Position numbers and translations under genes: made by a program. A model generated the notes under the pieces. The model was not told the origin of the DNA. It did not search any database and saw only the letters and a list, made by a program, of their open reading frames with translations. A DNA stretch of 64,000 bases from an uncultured Lachnospiraceae bacterium (lineage in GTDB: Bacteria; Bacillota; Clostridia; Lachnospirales; Lachnospiraceae): NCBI GenBank assembly GCA_910586125.1, contig CAJUHP010000003.1, forward strand, positions 11,162 to 75,161. Direction: 5' to 3'. Below, piece after piece: positions 44,549-53,824 of this stretch. Within the stretch, counting starts at the first letter, position 1. Each line of letters opens with the position of its first letter.

Positions 44549-44555
44549 TTTTTTT
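44540..44555 (+). terminator. rnpB 3' end and terminator
   Basis: The 3' strand of the P1 helix is followed by seven T (44549-44555), so the P1 stem may itself act as part of termination. Confidence 0.65.
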
Positions 44556-44582
44556 AGGATAGCAGCAAAAGGAAGAACAGAC

Positions 44583-45017
44583 ATGGAGACAATACAGATT
44601 CGTTATGTCAGCGATCAGATTGAGCGGCTGACCTATATTGGCGGAAAATCCGACTGGATCGATTTGAGAGCGGCTGAGGATGTGGTGATGAAGAAGGGGG
44701 AACACCGCCTGATCAGCCTGGGAGTGGCGATGAAGCTTCCCGAAGGCTTTGAGGCGCATATAGTCCCCCGCAGCAGCACCTTCAAAAATTTTGGCCTGAT
44801 TTTGGCCAATCATATGGGAGTGGTGGATGGAAGCTACTGCGGCGATAATGACATCTGGTATTTTAACGCCCTGGCCGTGCGGGACACGCAGATTCATGTA
44901 AACGACCGGATTTGCCAGTTCCGCATTATGAAGAATCAGCCCTCGATTGTATTTGAAGAGACCAGCCATCTGGACGGACCGGACCGGGGCGGCTTTGGCA
45001 GTACGGGACGAAACTGA
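44583..45017 (+). CDS. dut: dUTP diphosphatase
   Basis: A 144-residue trimeric dUTPase that prevents uracil entering DNA and supplies dUMP. All five motifs are present: DLRAAED, PRSSTFKNFG, GVVDGSYCGDNDIW, RICQFRI, and RGGFGSTG at the flexible end. The ATG at 44583 follows AAAGGAAG; a longer frame would start inside rnpB and is rejected. The lipoprotein gene follows by 13 bp. Confidence 0.93.
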   Translation: METIQIRYVSDQIERLTYIGGKSDWIDLRAAEDVVMKKGEHRLISLGVAMKLPEGFEAHIVPRSSTFKNFGLILANHMGVVDGSYCGDNDIWYFNALAVRDTQIHVNDRICQFRIMKNQPSIVFEETSHLDGPDRGGFGSTGRN

Positions 45018-45030
45018 GAGGAGGAAAGCC

Positions 45031-46182
45031 ATGGGAGGCAGACGGCTTTTGTTTCTGTTGGCTGGGATCTTGGCGGCGTGTTTTCTGACTGCCTGCTCGT
45101 CGCAGGCGGATGCGCTGAATGAAGAGGGAATTGTTTATTACAACAAGGGAGCTTATCAGGATGCGGTAAATACATTTGAGAGAGCGATTGCGGCGGATCA
45201 TCAGAAACCGGAATACCATGTCAATAAGGGAATGGCCTATCTGGAGCTGGAGGATTACGACAATGCGCACAGCAGTTTTGACAGCGCGCTGCGTCTGGAC
45301 AGCGCCTGTCAGATGGCCTGCCGGGGAAACGGGATCGCTTTTATGGAGCAGGGGCTCTACGAGGAGGCGATGACTTCTCTGGATGCGGCGCTGGCCTGCG
45401 AGGCGGGCCGGGCTGGGGAAGCGGAGTACGATATTCTTCTGTACCGGGGGGAAACGCAGACCCGCATGGGCGATTACGCCGGGGCGGAGGAAACCTATAC
45501 GATACTCCTGGAGACGAAGGGGGAGGCATCGGATCTTTACTATCTGCGCGGTGTGGCGCGGGTTAAGAACGGTATGACCGAGGCCGGAATGACAGATATG
45601 GATCGAGCTGTCGTCCTAAATACGACAGACTATAATCTGTATCTGAACTGCTACTACTGCCTGGCAGATGCCGGCCAGGAAGAGATAGCAATCCGGTATT
45701 TGCAGAAAGCTCTGACGGTCAGTGAAAGTACTACATCTTCTCACAAGGCCAGAGGGACCATTCATTTTCTGCTGGGAGATTACAGCGCGGCCCTCGCAGA
45801 GTTTGAGTATGAGAAGGAGAAGGCGGATGTAGAGACATGGATCTACATCGGCTTATGCTATCAGTCCGCGGGAGACTATGAAAATTCCAATGCAGCTTTT
45901 GCCAGGGCTTTGGAGGATGGCGGAGAGAACGCCGAGGTATACTATCAAATGGGGATGTGCATGTTCAGCATGAAGAACTATGAGGCGGCTCTGGAAGATC
46001 TGATAAAAGGGCTTGAGCTGGGCGGAGGCGTGCATAAGCAGGAGATGATGTATACGCAGGCGCTGTGCTACGAGAGGCTGGAACGTTTTTCTGAAGCGCT
46101 GCAGGCATTTGAATCGTACGTGGCGCTGTATGGGTCCGACCCGGAGACAGACCGGGAACTGGCGTTTCTGCGGACGCGGTGA
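45031..46182 (+). CDS. Tetratricopeptide-repeat lipoprotein
   Basis: A 383-residue secreted lipoprotein. The signal peptide ends at a lipobox LTAC (cysteine near residue 19). The rest is built of about ten TPR helical pairs (first: NEEGIVYYNKGAYQDAVNTF), a scaffold for protein-protein contact on the outer face of the membrane. The ATG follows GAGGAGGAAA. It belongs with dut and hflX on one strand. Binding partner unknown. Confidence 0.9.
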   Translation: MGGRRLLFLLAGILAACFLTACSSQADALNEEGIVYYNKGAYQDAVNTFERAIAADHQKPEYHVNKGMAYLELEDYDNAHSSFDSALRLDSACQMACRGNGIAFMEQGLYEEAMTSLDAALACEAGRAGEAEYDILLYRGETQTRMGDYAGAEETYTILLETKGEASDLYYLRGVARVKNGMTEAGMTDMDRAVVLNTTDYNLYLNCYYCLADAGQEEIAIRYLQKALTVSESTTSSHKARGTIHFLLGDYSAALAEFEYEKEKADVETWIYIGLCYQSAGDYENSNAAFARALEDGGENAEVYYQMGMCMFSMKNYEAALEDLIKGLELGGGVHKQEMMYTQALCYERLERFSEALQAFESYVALYGSDPETDRELAFLRTR

Positions 46183-46218
46183 TGCGCCGGCGGCAAAGGG
46201 AAAAAGACAGGGGGAGCC

Positions 46219-46356
46219 ATGGCAGAGATGTCAGAGTTCCCCCTTTACTGTGAAAACAACGCCCCTTGCCGCGCGCACAACCGTCAGAAAGCGGCCGCGT
46301 TCTCTGATTTTCTGTACATCCGCCGCCGGCTCATTGACACGATACAGAGAAGTTAG
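46219..46356 (+). CDS. Small ORF of 45 residues before hflX
   Basis: An ATG preceded by AGGGGGAG opens a 45-residue frame (MAEMSEFPLYCENNAPC, then a basic end LIDTIQRS). It fills most of the gap between the lipoprotein and hflX, and its stop lies 16 bp before the hflX ATG. I do not recognise a family. It has two cysteines and a basic C-terminal half. Translation is plausible because of the ribosome site, but chance cannot be excluded. Confidence 0.4.
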   Translation: MAEMSEFPLYCENNAPCRAHNRQKAAAFSDFLYIRRRLIDTIQRS

Positions 46357-46372
46357 AAACAGGAGAGAGATT

Positions 46373-47608
46373 ATGTTTGATACAAAGCAGGAAAATGAGC
46401 GTGTGATTTTAGTGGGTGTCCAGACAGCCGATGGAGACGATACCCAGGACTCCCTCGATGAGCTGGAGCAGTTGGCGCAGACAGCCGGGGCAGTCTCGGT
46501 CGGCCGGGTCATTCAAAACAGAGAGCAGCCGCATCCGGCGACCTATTTGGGAAAAGGAAAACTGGACGAGGTAAAGGAGCTGCTCTGGGAGACGGGAGCG
46601 GACGGCATCATCTGTGACGATGAGCTCCTTGCATCGCAGTTGTCCAATCTGGAAAAGCAGTTGGATACGAAGGTGATGGACCGAACGCTGGTGATCCTGG
46701 ATATTTTTGCGTCCAGAGCCATAACCAGAGAGGGAAAGATACAGGTGGAGCTGGCGCAGTTGAAATACCGGGCGGCCCGTCTGGTGGGACTGCGGGATTC
46801 GCTGTCCCGTCTGGGCGGAGGGATCGGCACCAGAGGGCCCGGCGAGACAAAGCTGGAGGTGGACAGGCGGCGGATTCATGAGAGGATCTCCTGGCTGAAA
46901 ACGCAGCTTCGGGATGTGGAACGGCATCGGGAAGTGATCCGCAGCAAAAGGACGAACGAACGGATTCCCGTAGCCGCGATTGTCGGCTATACCAACGCCG
47001 GAAAATCGACGCTTTTGAATGCGCTGACCGGGGCGGGTATTCTGGCGGAGGATCGGTTGTTTGCCACGCTGGACCCCACGACCAGAGCGCTGAAGCTGCC
47101 CGGCGGTGAAACGCTTCTGCTCACCGACACGGTGGGATTTATCCGCAAGCTGCCCCATCATCTGATCGAGGCGTTCCGCAGTACGCTGGAAGAGGCCAAA
47201 TATGCCGATCTCATTCTCCACGTGGTGGACGGCTCCAATCCGCAGGCGCAAAAACAGATGCATGTGGTCTATGAGACGCTGAAAAGTCTGGAGATCGGAG
47301 ACAAGCCGATCGTGACGCTTTACAATAAATGTGACCGGCCGGATTGCGGCGAGGGGATCCGCGATTTTCAGGCCGACGAGACGCTTGCGGTATCGGCTGT
47401 TACCGGTCAGGGACTTGACCGGCTGCAGGAACGGTTGGCCGGAATTCTGCAGAACCGCAAAATCTATGTGGAGCGGTTTTTTCTGTATCCGGATGCGGGC
47501 AAGATTCAACTGATCCGCCGGTATGGACAGTTGATGCAGGAAGAATACCGGGAGGAGGGGATCGCGGTGGCCGGCTATGTTCCGGCGCAGATCGCACAAA
47601 AACTGTAA
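46373..47608 (+). CDS. hflX: Ribosome-associated GTPase HflX
   Basis: A 411-residue GTPase that splits stalled ribosomes. The N-terminal HflX domain (about 1-195) contains RVIQNREQPHPATYLGKGK and RLGGGIGTRGPGE. The GTPase domain has Walker A GYTNAGKST near 205, DTVGFIRKLPHHL, NKCD near 320 and SAVTG. The ATG at 46373 follows AGGAGAGAG; the frame is open for 88 codons further up but overlaps the lipoprotein gene and is rejected. pdhA-like E1 alpha follows 25 bp later. Confidence 0.94.
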   Translation: MFDTKQENERVILVGVQTADGDDTQDSLDELEQLAQTAGAVSVGRVIQNREQPHPATYLGKGKLDEVKELLWETGADGIICDDELLASQLSNLEKQLDTKVMDRTLVILDIFASRAITREGKIQVELAQLKYRAARLVGLRDSLSRLGGGIGTRGPGETKLEVDRRRIHERISWLKTQLRDVERHREVIRSKRTNERIPVAAIVGYTNAGKSTLLNALTGAGILAEDRLFATLDPTTRALKLPGGETLLLTDTVGFIRKLPHHLIEAFRSTLEEAKYADLILHVVDGSNPQAQKQMHVVYETLKSLEIGDKPIVTLYNKCDRPDCGEGIRDFQADETLAVSAVTGQGLDRLQERLAGILQNRKIYVERFFLYPDAGKIQLIRRYGQLMQEEYREEGIAVAGYVPAQIAQKL

Positions 47609-47633
47609 AATCCCGTTACAGGAGGTCAGACCG

Positions 47634-48623
47634 ATGAAGAGACAAAGAGAGGGAAATATACTGGAAGAGAAAGAGCTGCTCCGAGAACTGCTGCTTCGCA
47701 TGATGACGGTCAATCAGTTTGAGGAGGCAGCTTACTGGCTGTTCGGTCAGGGACTGGTTCACGGCACGATGCACTTGAGCGTTGGGGAGGAGGCGGCCAG
47801 CATCGGTACAACAGCGGCGCTGACGCAGGAGGACTATATGCTGGCCACCCACAGAGGACATGGACAGGCGCTCGGCAAAGGCGTGGACATCCGTGCCATG
47901 ATGGCGGAGCTGTTGGGCCGGGCGGGAGGAACCAACCATGGCAAGGGCGGTTCCATGCATATCTGTGATTTTGACCACGGTATTCTGGGCGCCAACGGCA
48001 TTGTGGGGGCCAATGGTCCCATCGGCTGCGGCGCTGCTCTCACCATTAAAATGAAAAAAATTCCCGACCGGGTCTGCGCGGTCTTCTTTGGCGACGGCGC
48101 CTCCAACGAGGGCGCCATGCTGGAGTCCATGAACCTGGCGGCGGCCTGGAAACTGCCGGTTCTGTTTGTTCTGGTAAACAATACGTATGGAATGTCAACC
48201 CCCATTGAGCGCGCCGTAAAGAATCCGGATCTGAAGCAGAGGGCCTCGGCATTTGGTTTTCCAGCCTGGGAATGCGATGGAAACAATGTGCTGGCCGTCT
48301 ACGAGACAGTGAAGGAGGCGAGAGAATACGTGGCGGCCGGCAACGGTCCGGCATTGGTGGAGGAGCATACTTACCGCACCTCCGGCCATTCCAAAAGCGA
48401 CGGCAATCTGTATCGAAGCAAGGAGGAGATACAGTATTGGAAAGATCGGAATCCGATCAAACGCTTCCGCGATTTTCTGCTGGGGAAGGGCATTTTTACG
48501 AAAGAGGAAATCGACGCCGTGCAGGCGCAGGCCAAACAGGCGGTGGAAGATGCGGTGGCTTATGCCAAGGCGCAGCCGGAGCCGGAGCCTTTGGGCCTGG
48601 AGGCAGACGTGTATGCACGGTAG
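47634..48623 (+). CDS. 2-oxoacid (pyruvate/acetoin) dehydrogenase E1 alpha subunit
   Basis: A 329-residue subunit of the thiamine-diphosphate enzyme that decarboxylates the keto substrate. HRGHGQALGKG, TNHGKGGSMHI and the TPP motif GDGASNEGAMLESMNLA (near 155-171) are clear. The ATG follows AGGAGGT. It is first of four genes E1 alpha, E1 beta, E2, E3, an order found in acoABCL and pdhABCD operons. With no regulator of the AcoR type nearby, pyruvate or acetoin cannot be distinguished from sequence. Confidence 0.9.
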   Translation: MKRQREGNILEEKELLRELLLRMMTVNQFEEAAYWLFGQGLVHGTMHLSVGEEAASIGTTAALTQEDYMLATHRGHGQALGKGVDIRAMMAELLGRAGGTNHGKGGSMHICDFDHGILGANGIVGANGPIGCGAALTIKMKKIPDRVCAVFFGDGASNEGAMLESMNLAAAWKLPVLFVLVNNTYGMSTPIERAVKNPDLKQRASAFGFPAWECDGNNVLAVYETVKEAREYVAAGNGPALVEEHTYRTSGHSKSDGNLYRSKEEIQYWKDRNPIKRFRDFLLGKGIFTKEEIDAVQAQAKQAVEDAVAYAKAQPEPEPLGLEADVYAR

Positions 48624-48640
48624 AGAGGAGATGCGGTGAA

Positions 48641-49615
48641 ATGAGAGAGATTACATACCGGGAAGCCATACGGGAAGCCATGTGTGAAGAGATGCGCCGG
48701 GATGAAGCCGTCTATTTCATGGGGGAGGATATCGGGGCATACTGCGGAGCATTCGGCGTGTCGCGCGGGATGCTGGAAGAATTCGGGCCGGAGCGTATTC
48801 TGGAACCGCCCATCTCCGAAGCCGCTTTTGTGGGCGCAGGCATCGGTTCGGCCATCACCGGAATGCGTCCCATTGTGGAACTGATGTTTTCCGATTTTAT
48901 GGCGGTCTGCTATGACCAAATCATCAATCAGGCCGCAAAAATGCACTTTATGTTTGCCGGAAAAGTAAATGTGCCCATGGTGATCCGCACGGCGGCCGGC
49001 GGCGGCACCGGCGCGGCGGCGCAGCACTCACAGTCGCTGGAACAGATGTACTGCCATGTGCCCGGACTGAAGGTGGTAGCTCCCTCCACGCCGTATGACG
49101 CCAAAGGGCTGTTAAAAACCGCAATCCGCGACAACAACACGGTGATCTTTCTGGAACAAAAACTTTTATATAATAAGAAGGGACCGGTACCCGAAGAAGA
49201 ATACACGCTCCCCTTGGGGAAAGCCGATATCTGCCGGGAGGGAAAAGATGTGTCCCTGATCACCTATGGGCGTATGACACCGCTGTGCCTGGAGGTGGCC
49301 GGATATCTGAGCCAGGAGGGGATCGAGGCGGAAGTCCTGGATCTGCGAACCTTAAGCCCGCTGGATACCGGCGCTATCATTGCGACGGCAAAGAAAACGC
49401 ATCGCGTGGTAGTGGTTCACGAAGCAGTGCAGTTTAGCGGTTTCGGCGGAGAGATTGTCAGCACGATTGCGGACAGCGAGGCATTCTATTATCTGGACGC
49501 GCCGGTGAAGCGGGTGGGCGGCCTGTATTGTCCGGTTCCTTTCAGCCCTGTTTTGGAGACAAATGCGTTTCCGACAAGAGAGAGGGTCGAGGCGGCGGTG
49601 CGGGAGATCCTGTGA
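48641..49615 (+). CDS. 2-oxoacid (pyruvate/acetoin) dehydrogenase E1 beta subunit
   Basis: A 324-residue subunit that completes the E1 active site. It begins EITYREAIREAMCEEM and contains FMGEDIGAYCGAFGVSRGM, PISEAAFVGAGIGSAITGM, RTAAGGGTGAAAQHSQSLE and a transketolase C-terminal domain from about 200. The ATG follows AGAGGAGATGCGG, 17 bp after E1 alpha. It is joined to E2 after a 110-bp spacer that carries no terminator. Confidence 0.92.
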   Translation: MREITYREAIREAMCEEMRRDEAVYFMGEDIGAYCGAFGVSRGMLEEFGPERILEPPISEAAFVGAGIGSAITGMRPIVELMFSDFMAVCYDQIINQAAKMHFMFAGKVNVPMVIRTAAGGGTGAAAQHSQSLEQMYCHVPGLKVVAPSTPYDAKGLLKTAIRDNNTVIFLEQKLLYNKKGPVPEEEYTLPLGKADICREGKDVSLITYGRMTPLCLEVAGYLSQEGIEAEVLDLRTLSPLDTGAIIATAKKTHRVVVVHEAVQFSGFGGEIVSTIADSEAFYYLDAPVKRVGGLYCPVPFSPVLETNAFPTRERVEAAVREIL

Positions 49616-49725
49616 GAGAGCAGAGAACAAGATTCTGAGAAAGCTTGAGAGAGCAGAGACAGCTGTCCGAGAGAGCCGGGATAGCCGAGGCGGCAGGCAG
49701 AAAAATCCTGTGAGGAGGGAAGCAG

Positions 49726-51183
49726 ATGGCGACAGAAGTGCAGATGCCGAAAAACGGCATGGATATGACGGAGGGAACGATTATCCGCTGGTTGAAAAAA
49801 GAGGGAGAACCGGTGGAAAAAAATGAACCGCTCATGGAGATCGAGACGGATAAGATCACCATGGAGGCGGAATCCCCCATTTCCGGCATTCTGCTTGGGC
49901 GGCTGTATGAAGAAGGGACGACGGTTCCGGTACTGACGCCGGTGGCTTATGTCGGGGAAGCCGGGGAAGAAGTCCCCGCCAAAACGATGGTCTGTGCTGC
50001 GGCGGAGGAAAAAGGCGCAGGGATTGACGAAGGGGATGCCGGGGATACGGGCTTTACAAAAGGGACGGAAAGTCCATGCGCGCAGATCGATGAGAAAGAG
50101 GTGGCGGCGACGCCCTTTGCCAGAAAGCTGGCCGCAGACTATGCGCTGGATCTGCATCGCGTTACGCCGGGAGGTTCTCACGGAGAGGTGCGGGGGCAGG
50201 ATGTGGAGGAGGCCAGAAATACAATGCCGAAGGCTACTCCTCTGGCCAGAGCCATGGCGGAGGATTTGGGAGTGGATCTGAACCTCGTAGCCGGAAGCGG
50301 TTACAACGGCAAGATTGTCAGCGCGGATCTGAATCCGGCAGCGCAGGAGGACCGGGAAAGCACAGATGCGAAGGAGACAGGGGAAACCTTAGGCAGATCC
50401 GAAAGTTCCGCTCCTCTGCGCGCTTGCTCCGCCGAAGAAGAGGGGAGAGGAATTTCGGTCAGGGAAGCGGTCGATGCGGCCATGGCCGAGATTGAGGAAG
50501 TCATGGAACGGCGCGGCGTAAGCGGGATGCGGCGCGTGATTGCCGAGCGCATGAGTGCAAGCCACCGAGAGATTCCCAGCGTGACCCAGAATATCCGGAT
50601 CGATGTGACGGATCTTCTGGCTCTGCGTGAGGCCGTAAACCGAGGGCGGGAGAAGAATTGCCGGATATCTGTCAACGATTTTCTGATCAAGGCCGTGGGA
50701 ATTGCGGTGGAAGAACAGGAACGTTTTCGCATGACGTGGGAGGGAACACAGTTTGTCCTGCACGGGCGGATTCATATCGGCATGGCGGTGGGGATGGAGG
50801 ATGGTCTTCTGGTTCCGGTTCTGCGGGATGTGGACAAGAAAAGCCTGGGACAGATTTCCGGGGAGGCCAGAGAGCTGGCAAAAAAAGCCAGGGAAGGACG
50901 CCTGCGCCCGGATGAGGTGGGGGACGCGCGGATCACGATCTCCAATATCGGGATGTACGGGATTCATAGTTTTACCCCGATCATCAATCAGCCGGAGGCG
51001 GCGATTGTGGGAGTCTGCAGCCCGGAGGAGGAGCTGGCTCTTTTGAACGGCCAGGTAACAGTCCGCAAGAAAATGATGGTATGTGTAACCTATGACCACC
51101 GGATTCTCAACGCGACCGAGGTGTGCCGGTTTGAACAGCGTTTAAAGGCGCTTTTGGAAGAACCGCTTGCGATCCTGCTATGA
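49726..51183 (+). CDS. Dihydrolipoamide acyltransferase E2 with two E3-binding domains
   Basis: A 485-residue E2. One lipoyl domain (about 1-77; lipoylated lysine in ETDKITMEAESP) is followed by linkers and two peripheral-subunit-binding domains in tandem (ATPFARKLAADY near 128 and ATPLARAMAEDLGV near 170), then the catalytic trimer domain (about 250-485) with SVNDFLIKAV and RITISNIGMYGIHSF-like strands. The catalytic end reads DHRILNATEV near 456, where most E2 have DHRxxDGA, so the Asp-Gly pair is Asn-Ala. The catalytic histidine is kept. Start preceded by GAGGAGGGAAGC. Confidence 0.9.
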   Translation: MATEVQMPKNGMDMTEGTIIRWLKKEGEPVEKNEPLMEIETDKITMEAESPISGILLGRLYEEGTTVPVLTPVAYVGEAGEEVPAKTMVCAAAEEKGAGIDEGDAGDTGFTKGTESPCAQIDEKEVAATPFARKLAADYALDLHRVTPGGSHGEVRGQDVEEARNTMPKATPLARAMAEDLGVDLNLVAGSGYNGKIVSADLNPAAQEDRESTDAKETGETLGRSESSAPLRACSAEEEGRGISVREAVDAAMAEIEEVMERRGVSGMRRVIAERMSASHREIPSVTQNIRIDVTDLLALREAVNRGREKNCRISVNDFLIKAVGIAVEEQERFRMTWEGTQFVLHGRIHIGMAVGMEDGLLVPVLRDVDKKSLGQISGEARELAKKAREGRLRPDEVGDARITISNIGMYGIHSFTPIINQPEAAIVGVCSPEEELALLNGQVTVRKKMMVCVTYDHRILNATEVCRFEQRLKALLEEPLAILL

Positions 51184-51196
51184 GGAGGTACGAAAG

Positions 51197-52603
51197 ATGA
51201 CGACAACCGGTGAAACGTATGACGTGGCGGTCATCGGCGGAGGTCCGGCCGGGTATGTGGCCGCGATCCGGGCCGCCCAGTTGAGCGGCCGGGTGATTCT
51301 GTTTGAAAAAGACCGGGTGGGAGGCGTCTGTCTGAACCGGGGCTGTATCCCCACAAAAACCTATCTGAAAACGGCGGAATATATTCACCACATTCAGAGG
51401 GCGGCGGAGAGAGGTATTCTGGTAAGTGCCGGCCTGCGCGTGGATATGCCGGCGGTAGCCGCCTACAAAGAACAAGTTGTCAGGAAACTGACGGGCGGCG
51501 TCCAAACGCTTTTGAAAAGCAACGGCGTCTGCGTCGTGTCCGGGGAAGCGTTTTTGACGGACCCTTTTCATGTGTCGTGCAATGCCAAAGTCTATACGGC
51601 GAAAAAAATAATTCTGTGCGGCGGTTCTCAGGCGAAAACGCTTCTCGTTCCGGGGGCAGACCACAAGGACGTCATGACAAGCGACGGGATTTTGGAGCTG
51701 ATAAAAGTCCCGGAGCATCTGGGCATCATCGGGGGCGGCATCATCGGCTGCGAGCTGGCCTCGGCCTTCTGCGCCTTCGGCAGCCGGGTGACTCTCATCG
51801 AGAGAAAAGACCGGATCATGTCGGCGTGGGATCGGGAGGTCTCCAAGGAGCTGGGGAAAGGACTTTCGCAGGACGGCGTCCGGATTTGCTATGACAGCCA
51901 TGTGGAGGAAATTGCCGACGAGAACGGGCGCCCGGTGATCGTGACAGGGAAGGAGCGGATCGCCTGCGATAAGGTTCTGGTTTCCATAGGCAGGGAGGCG
52001 GATCTTTCCTGTCTGGGAGCGCTGTCCGGTCAAATCCGGCTGGCAAATGGCCGGGTGGCGGTGGACGATACGATGAGAACCTCCGTGGATTCGGTCTATG
52101 CCTGCGGAGATATCAATGGCCGCGTCATGCTGGCTCATGCCGCTTTTAAGATGGGGGAGGTAGCCGCGGAAAACTGTATGACAGAGAAAGGGCGCCGCTG
52201 CGATCTGCGATATGTTCCCAGTTGTCTCTACACCAGCCCGGAAAGCGCTTTTGTCGGGCTGACGCAGGAACAGGCCGAAAAACAGTACCCGCAGGGCATA
52301 AATATCGGGCGGTTTCGGATGGCGGCCAACGGCAGAAGTTTGGCTTCCGGCGAGTGCCGCGGATTTGTCAAAGTCATTGCCGAAAAAAAATACGGTCAGA
52401 TTCTGGGCGTACACATGGTGGGCGGCACAGCGTCCGAGATGATCGCGGAACCGGCGGCGTTGATGGCGATGGAAGTGACCGTTCACGAAGCGGCAGAGCA
52501 GATCATTCACGCGCATCCCAGCTACAGCGAAGCGTTTGCCGAGGCCTGCGCCGACGCGCTGGGGCGCTGCATCCATCTGCCGCCGGAGCCGGCCAGAAAG
52601 TAG
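51197..52603 (+). CDS. lpdA: Dihydrolipoyl dehydrogenase (E3)
   Basis: A 468-residue FAD/NAD disulfide oxidoreductase that reoxidises the lipoyl arm of E2. FAD-binding VAVIGGGPAGYVAAIRAAQ (about 10-28), redox-active GGVCLNRGCIPTK near 45, NAD-binding GIIGGGIIGCELAS near 180, second FAD motif VYACGDINGRVMLAHAA near 305 and C-terminal HAHPSYSEAF (catalytic His-Glu region, with Ser in place of the usual Thr). The ATG follows GAGGAGGTA and lies 13 bp after E2. A two-way terminator follows. Confidence 0.94.
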   Translation: MTTTGETYDVAVIGGGPAGYVAAIRAAQLSGRVILFEKDRVGGVCLNRGCIPTKTYLKTAEYIHHIQRAAERGILVSAGLRVDMPAVAAYKEQVVRKLTGGVQTLLKSNGVCVVSGEAFLTDPFHVSCNAKVYTAKKIILCGGSQAKTLLVPGADHKDVMTSDGILELIKVPEHLGIIGGGIIGCELASAFCAFGSRVTLIERKDRIMSAWDREVSKELGKGLSQDGVRICYDSHVEEIADENGRPVIVTGKERIACDKVLVSIGREADLSCLGALSGQIRLANGRVAVDDTMRTSVDSVYACGDINGRVMLAHAAFKMGEVAAENCMTEKGRRCDLRYVPSCLYTSPESAFVGLTQEQAEKQYPQGINIGRFRMAANGRSLASGECRGFVKVIAEKKYGQILGVHMVGGTASEMIAEPAALMAMEVTVHEAAEQIIHAHPSYSEAFAEACADALGRCIHLPPEPARK

Positions 52604-52616
52604 CCGGCCGCCAGGT

Positions 52617-52648
52617 GCCAAAAACCAGCCGCCGAAGGGGTTTTTGGC
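52617..52648. terminator. Two-way terminator between lpdA and tyrA
   Basis: GCCAAAAACC (52617-52626) and GGTTTTTGGC (52639-52648) form a perfect 10-bp stem between convergent genes. The stem itself holds the T-rich arm on both strands; there is no long T tail. Confidence 0.55.
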
Positions 52649-52673
52649 AGGCAATCGGGCGGCGCTGCCGGTC

Positions 52674-53798
52674 TCAGCGCTTGTAGAGCCGGTACTGAAA
52701 GCGCGTCAGCCAGCCGGCCGCCAGATCGGCGGCTTCCTGGTCGTAGAATTCCACCTTCAGCACCCCTTCCTCAAACTCCCGGTTGTGAATGATACCGATG
52801 TTTTTGATATTGATCTGGTGGGAGGCCAGGATGGTGGCGATGGTGGCGATCGCTCCGGACTCGTCCACGATATCGCAGTAGACCGAAAAATCCTTTTTCA
52901 GAGGCCCCATGGAGGCGTCGGGAATGGAATCCCGGTATTCTCTGGCCTCGTCAAAGAGACGATACAGATTTTCCTCCTCCTGATTTTGAATCGAGCCGAG
53001 AGTGCTATTCAGCGAGAGAATATAATCACGCAGCACCTTCTCGATAGGGGCTTGGTTAGTCAGACAGATCTGCTGCCACATAACCGGGGAGGAGGAGGCG
53101 ATGCGGGTGATATCCTTAAAACCGCCGGCAGCCACCGTCTTCATGGTGTGCTGCGTGTCGTCGCAGTCCTTTACCAGATTGACCAGGGAGGAGGCGATGA
53201 TATGGGGCAGATGGCTGATGGCGGCCACCACATAGTCATGCTTTTCATAATCCAGGATCAGTACGATGGCGCCGAGCGTCAGGATAAGCCGGCGCAGCCG
53301 TTCTATCTGGTCAGGCGGGACATTGGCGGACGGAGTCAGAACATAGTAAGCGTTTTCCGCAAGATGATCGGTGGCATAGGCATACCCGCTCTTTTCCGAG
53401 CCGGCCATGGGATGGCCGCCGACAAAACAGCCCGAAAGATCCAGCGCTTCTGCCGCGCGGTGAATTTCTGCCTTGGTACTTCCCACATCCGTGAGAAGAC
53501 AGCCGGGCTTCATCAGCGGTTTGATCTGCGCCATGTACCGGGCTGCGTCCGCCACCGGCGTGCATAAAAAGATAAAGTCGCACCGGCGCAGGCGTTCATC
53601 CGAAGCGCTGTCCAGAATCTCGTCAATCACGCCGTCTGCGCGGGCTGTCTCCAGTACCTCCCGGTGTCTGGCATAGGCGAGAAGATGTACGGGCAGCTTC
53701 TGGCGGCGAAAGCCCTTGGCGATGGAACCGCCGATGAGTCCGAAACCGATAAAGGCGATATGCAGGGATTCTTGAAATAAATCAGCGTTTTCATTCAT
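52674..53798 (-). CDS. tyrA: Prephenate dehydrogenase with ACT domain
   Basis: A 374-residue enzyme of tyrosine synthesis, oxidising prephenate to 4-hydroxyphenylpyruvate. NAD-binding GFGLIGGSIAKGF (about 17-30), FLCTPVADAARYM, VGSTKAEIH, and GGHPMAGSEKSGY near 140 are typical. The C-terminal ~75 residues form an ACT domain (DESGAIATIATILASHQI), which may sense tyrosine or another amino acid. The ATG at 53798 has an AGGA site eight bases away. It follows aroF by 26 bp, an aromatic-amino-acid operon. Confidence 0.92.
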   Translation of the reverse strand: MNENADLFQESLHIAFIGFGLIGGSIAKGFRRQKLPVHLLAYARHREVLETARADGVIDEILDSASDERLRRCDFIFLCTPVADAARYMAQIKPLMKPGCLLTDVGSTKAEIHRAAEALDLSGCFVGGHPMAGSEKSGYAYATDHLAENAYYVLTPSANVPPDQIERLRRLILTLGAIVLILDYEKHDYVVAAISHLPHIIASSLVNLVKDCDDTQHTMKTVAAGGFKDITRIASSSPVMWQQICLTNQAPIEKVLRDYILSLNSTLGSIQNQEEENLYRLFDEAREYRDSIPDASMGPLKKDFSVYCDIVDESGAIATIATILASHQINIKNIGIIHNREFEEGVLKVEFYDQEAADLAAGWLTRFQYRLYKR

Positions 53799-53824
53799 TT
53801 TGATATTCCTGTCAAGAGGGCTGG

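Noticed and set aside
44505..44582. N-terminal extension of dut
   Set aside because: It lies within the RNase P RNA; the dUTPase homology starts at 44583.
46109..46372. 88-codon N-terminal extension of hflX
   Set aside because: It overlaps the lipoprotein gene, and the ATG at 46373 has a good ribosome site and begins the conserved part.
51107..52654. 515-codon minus-strand frame over lpdA
   Set aside because: LpdA on the plus strand has all FAD/NAD motifs; the antisense frame has none.
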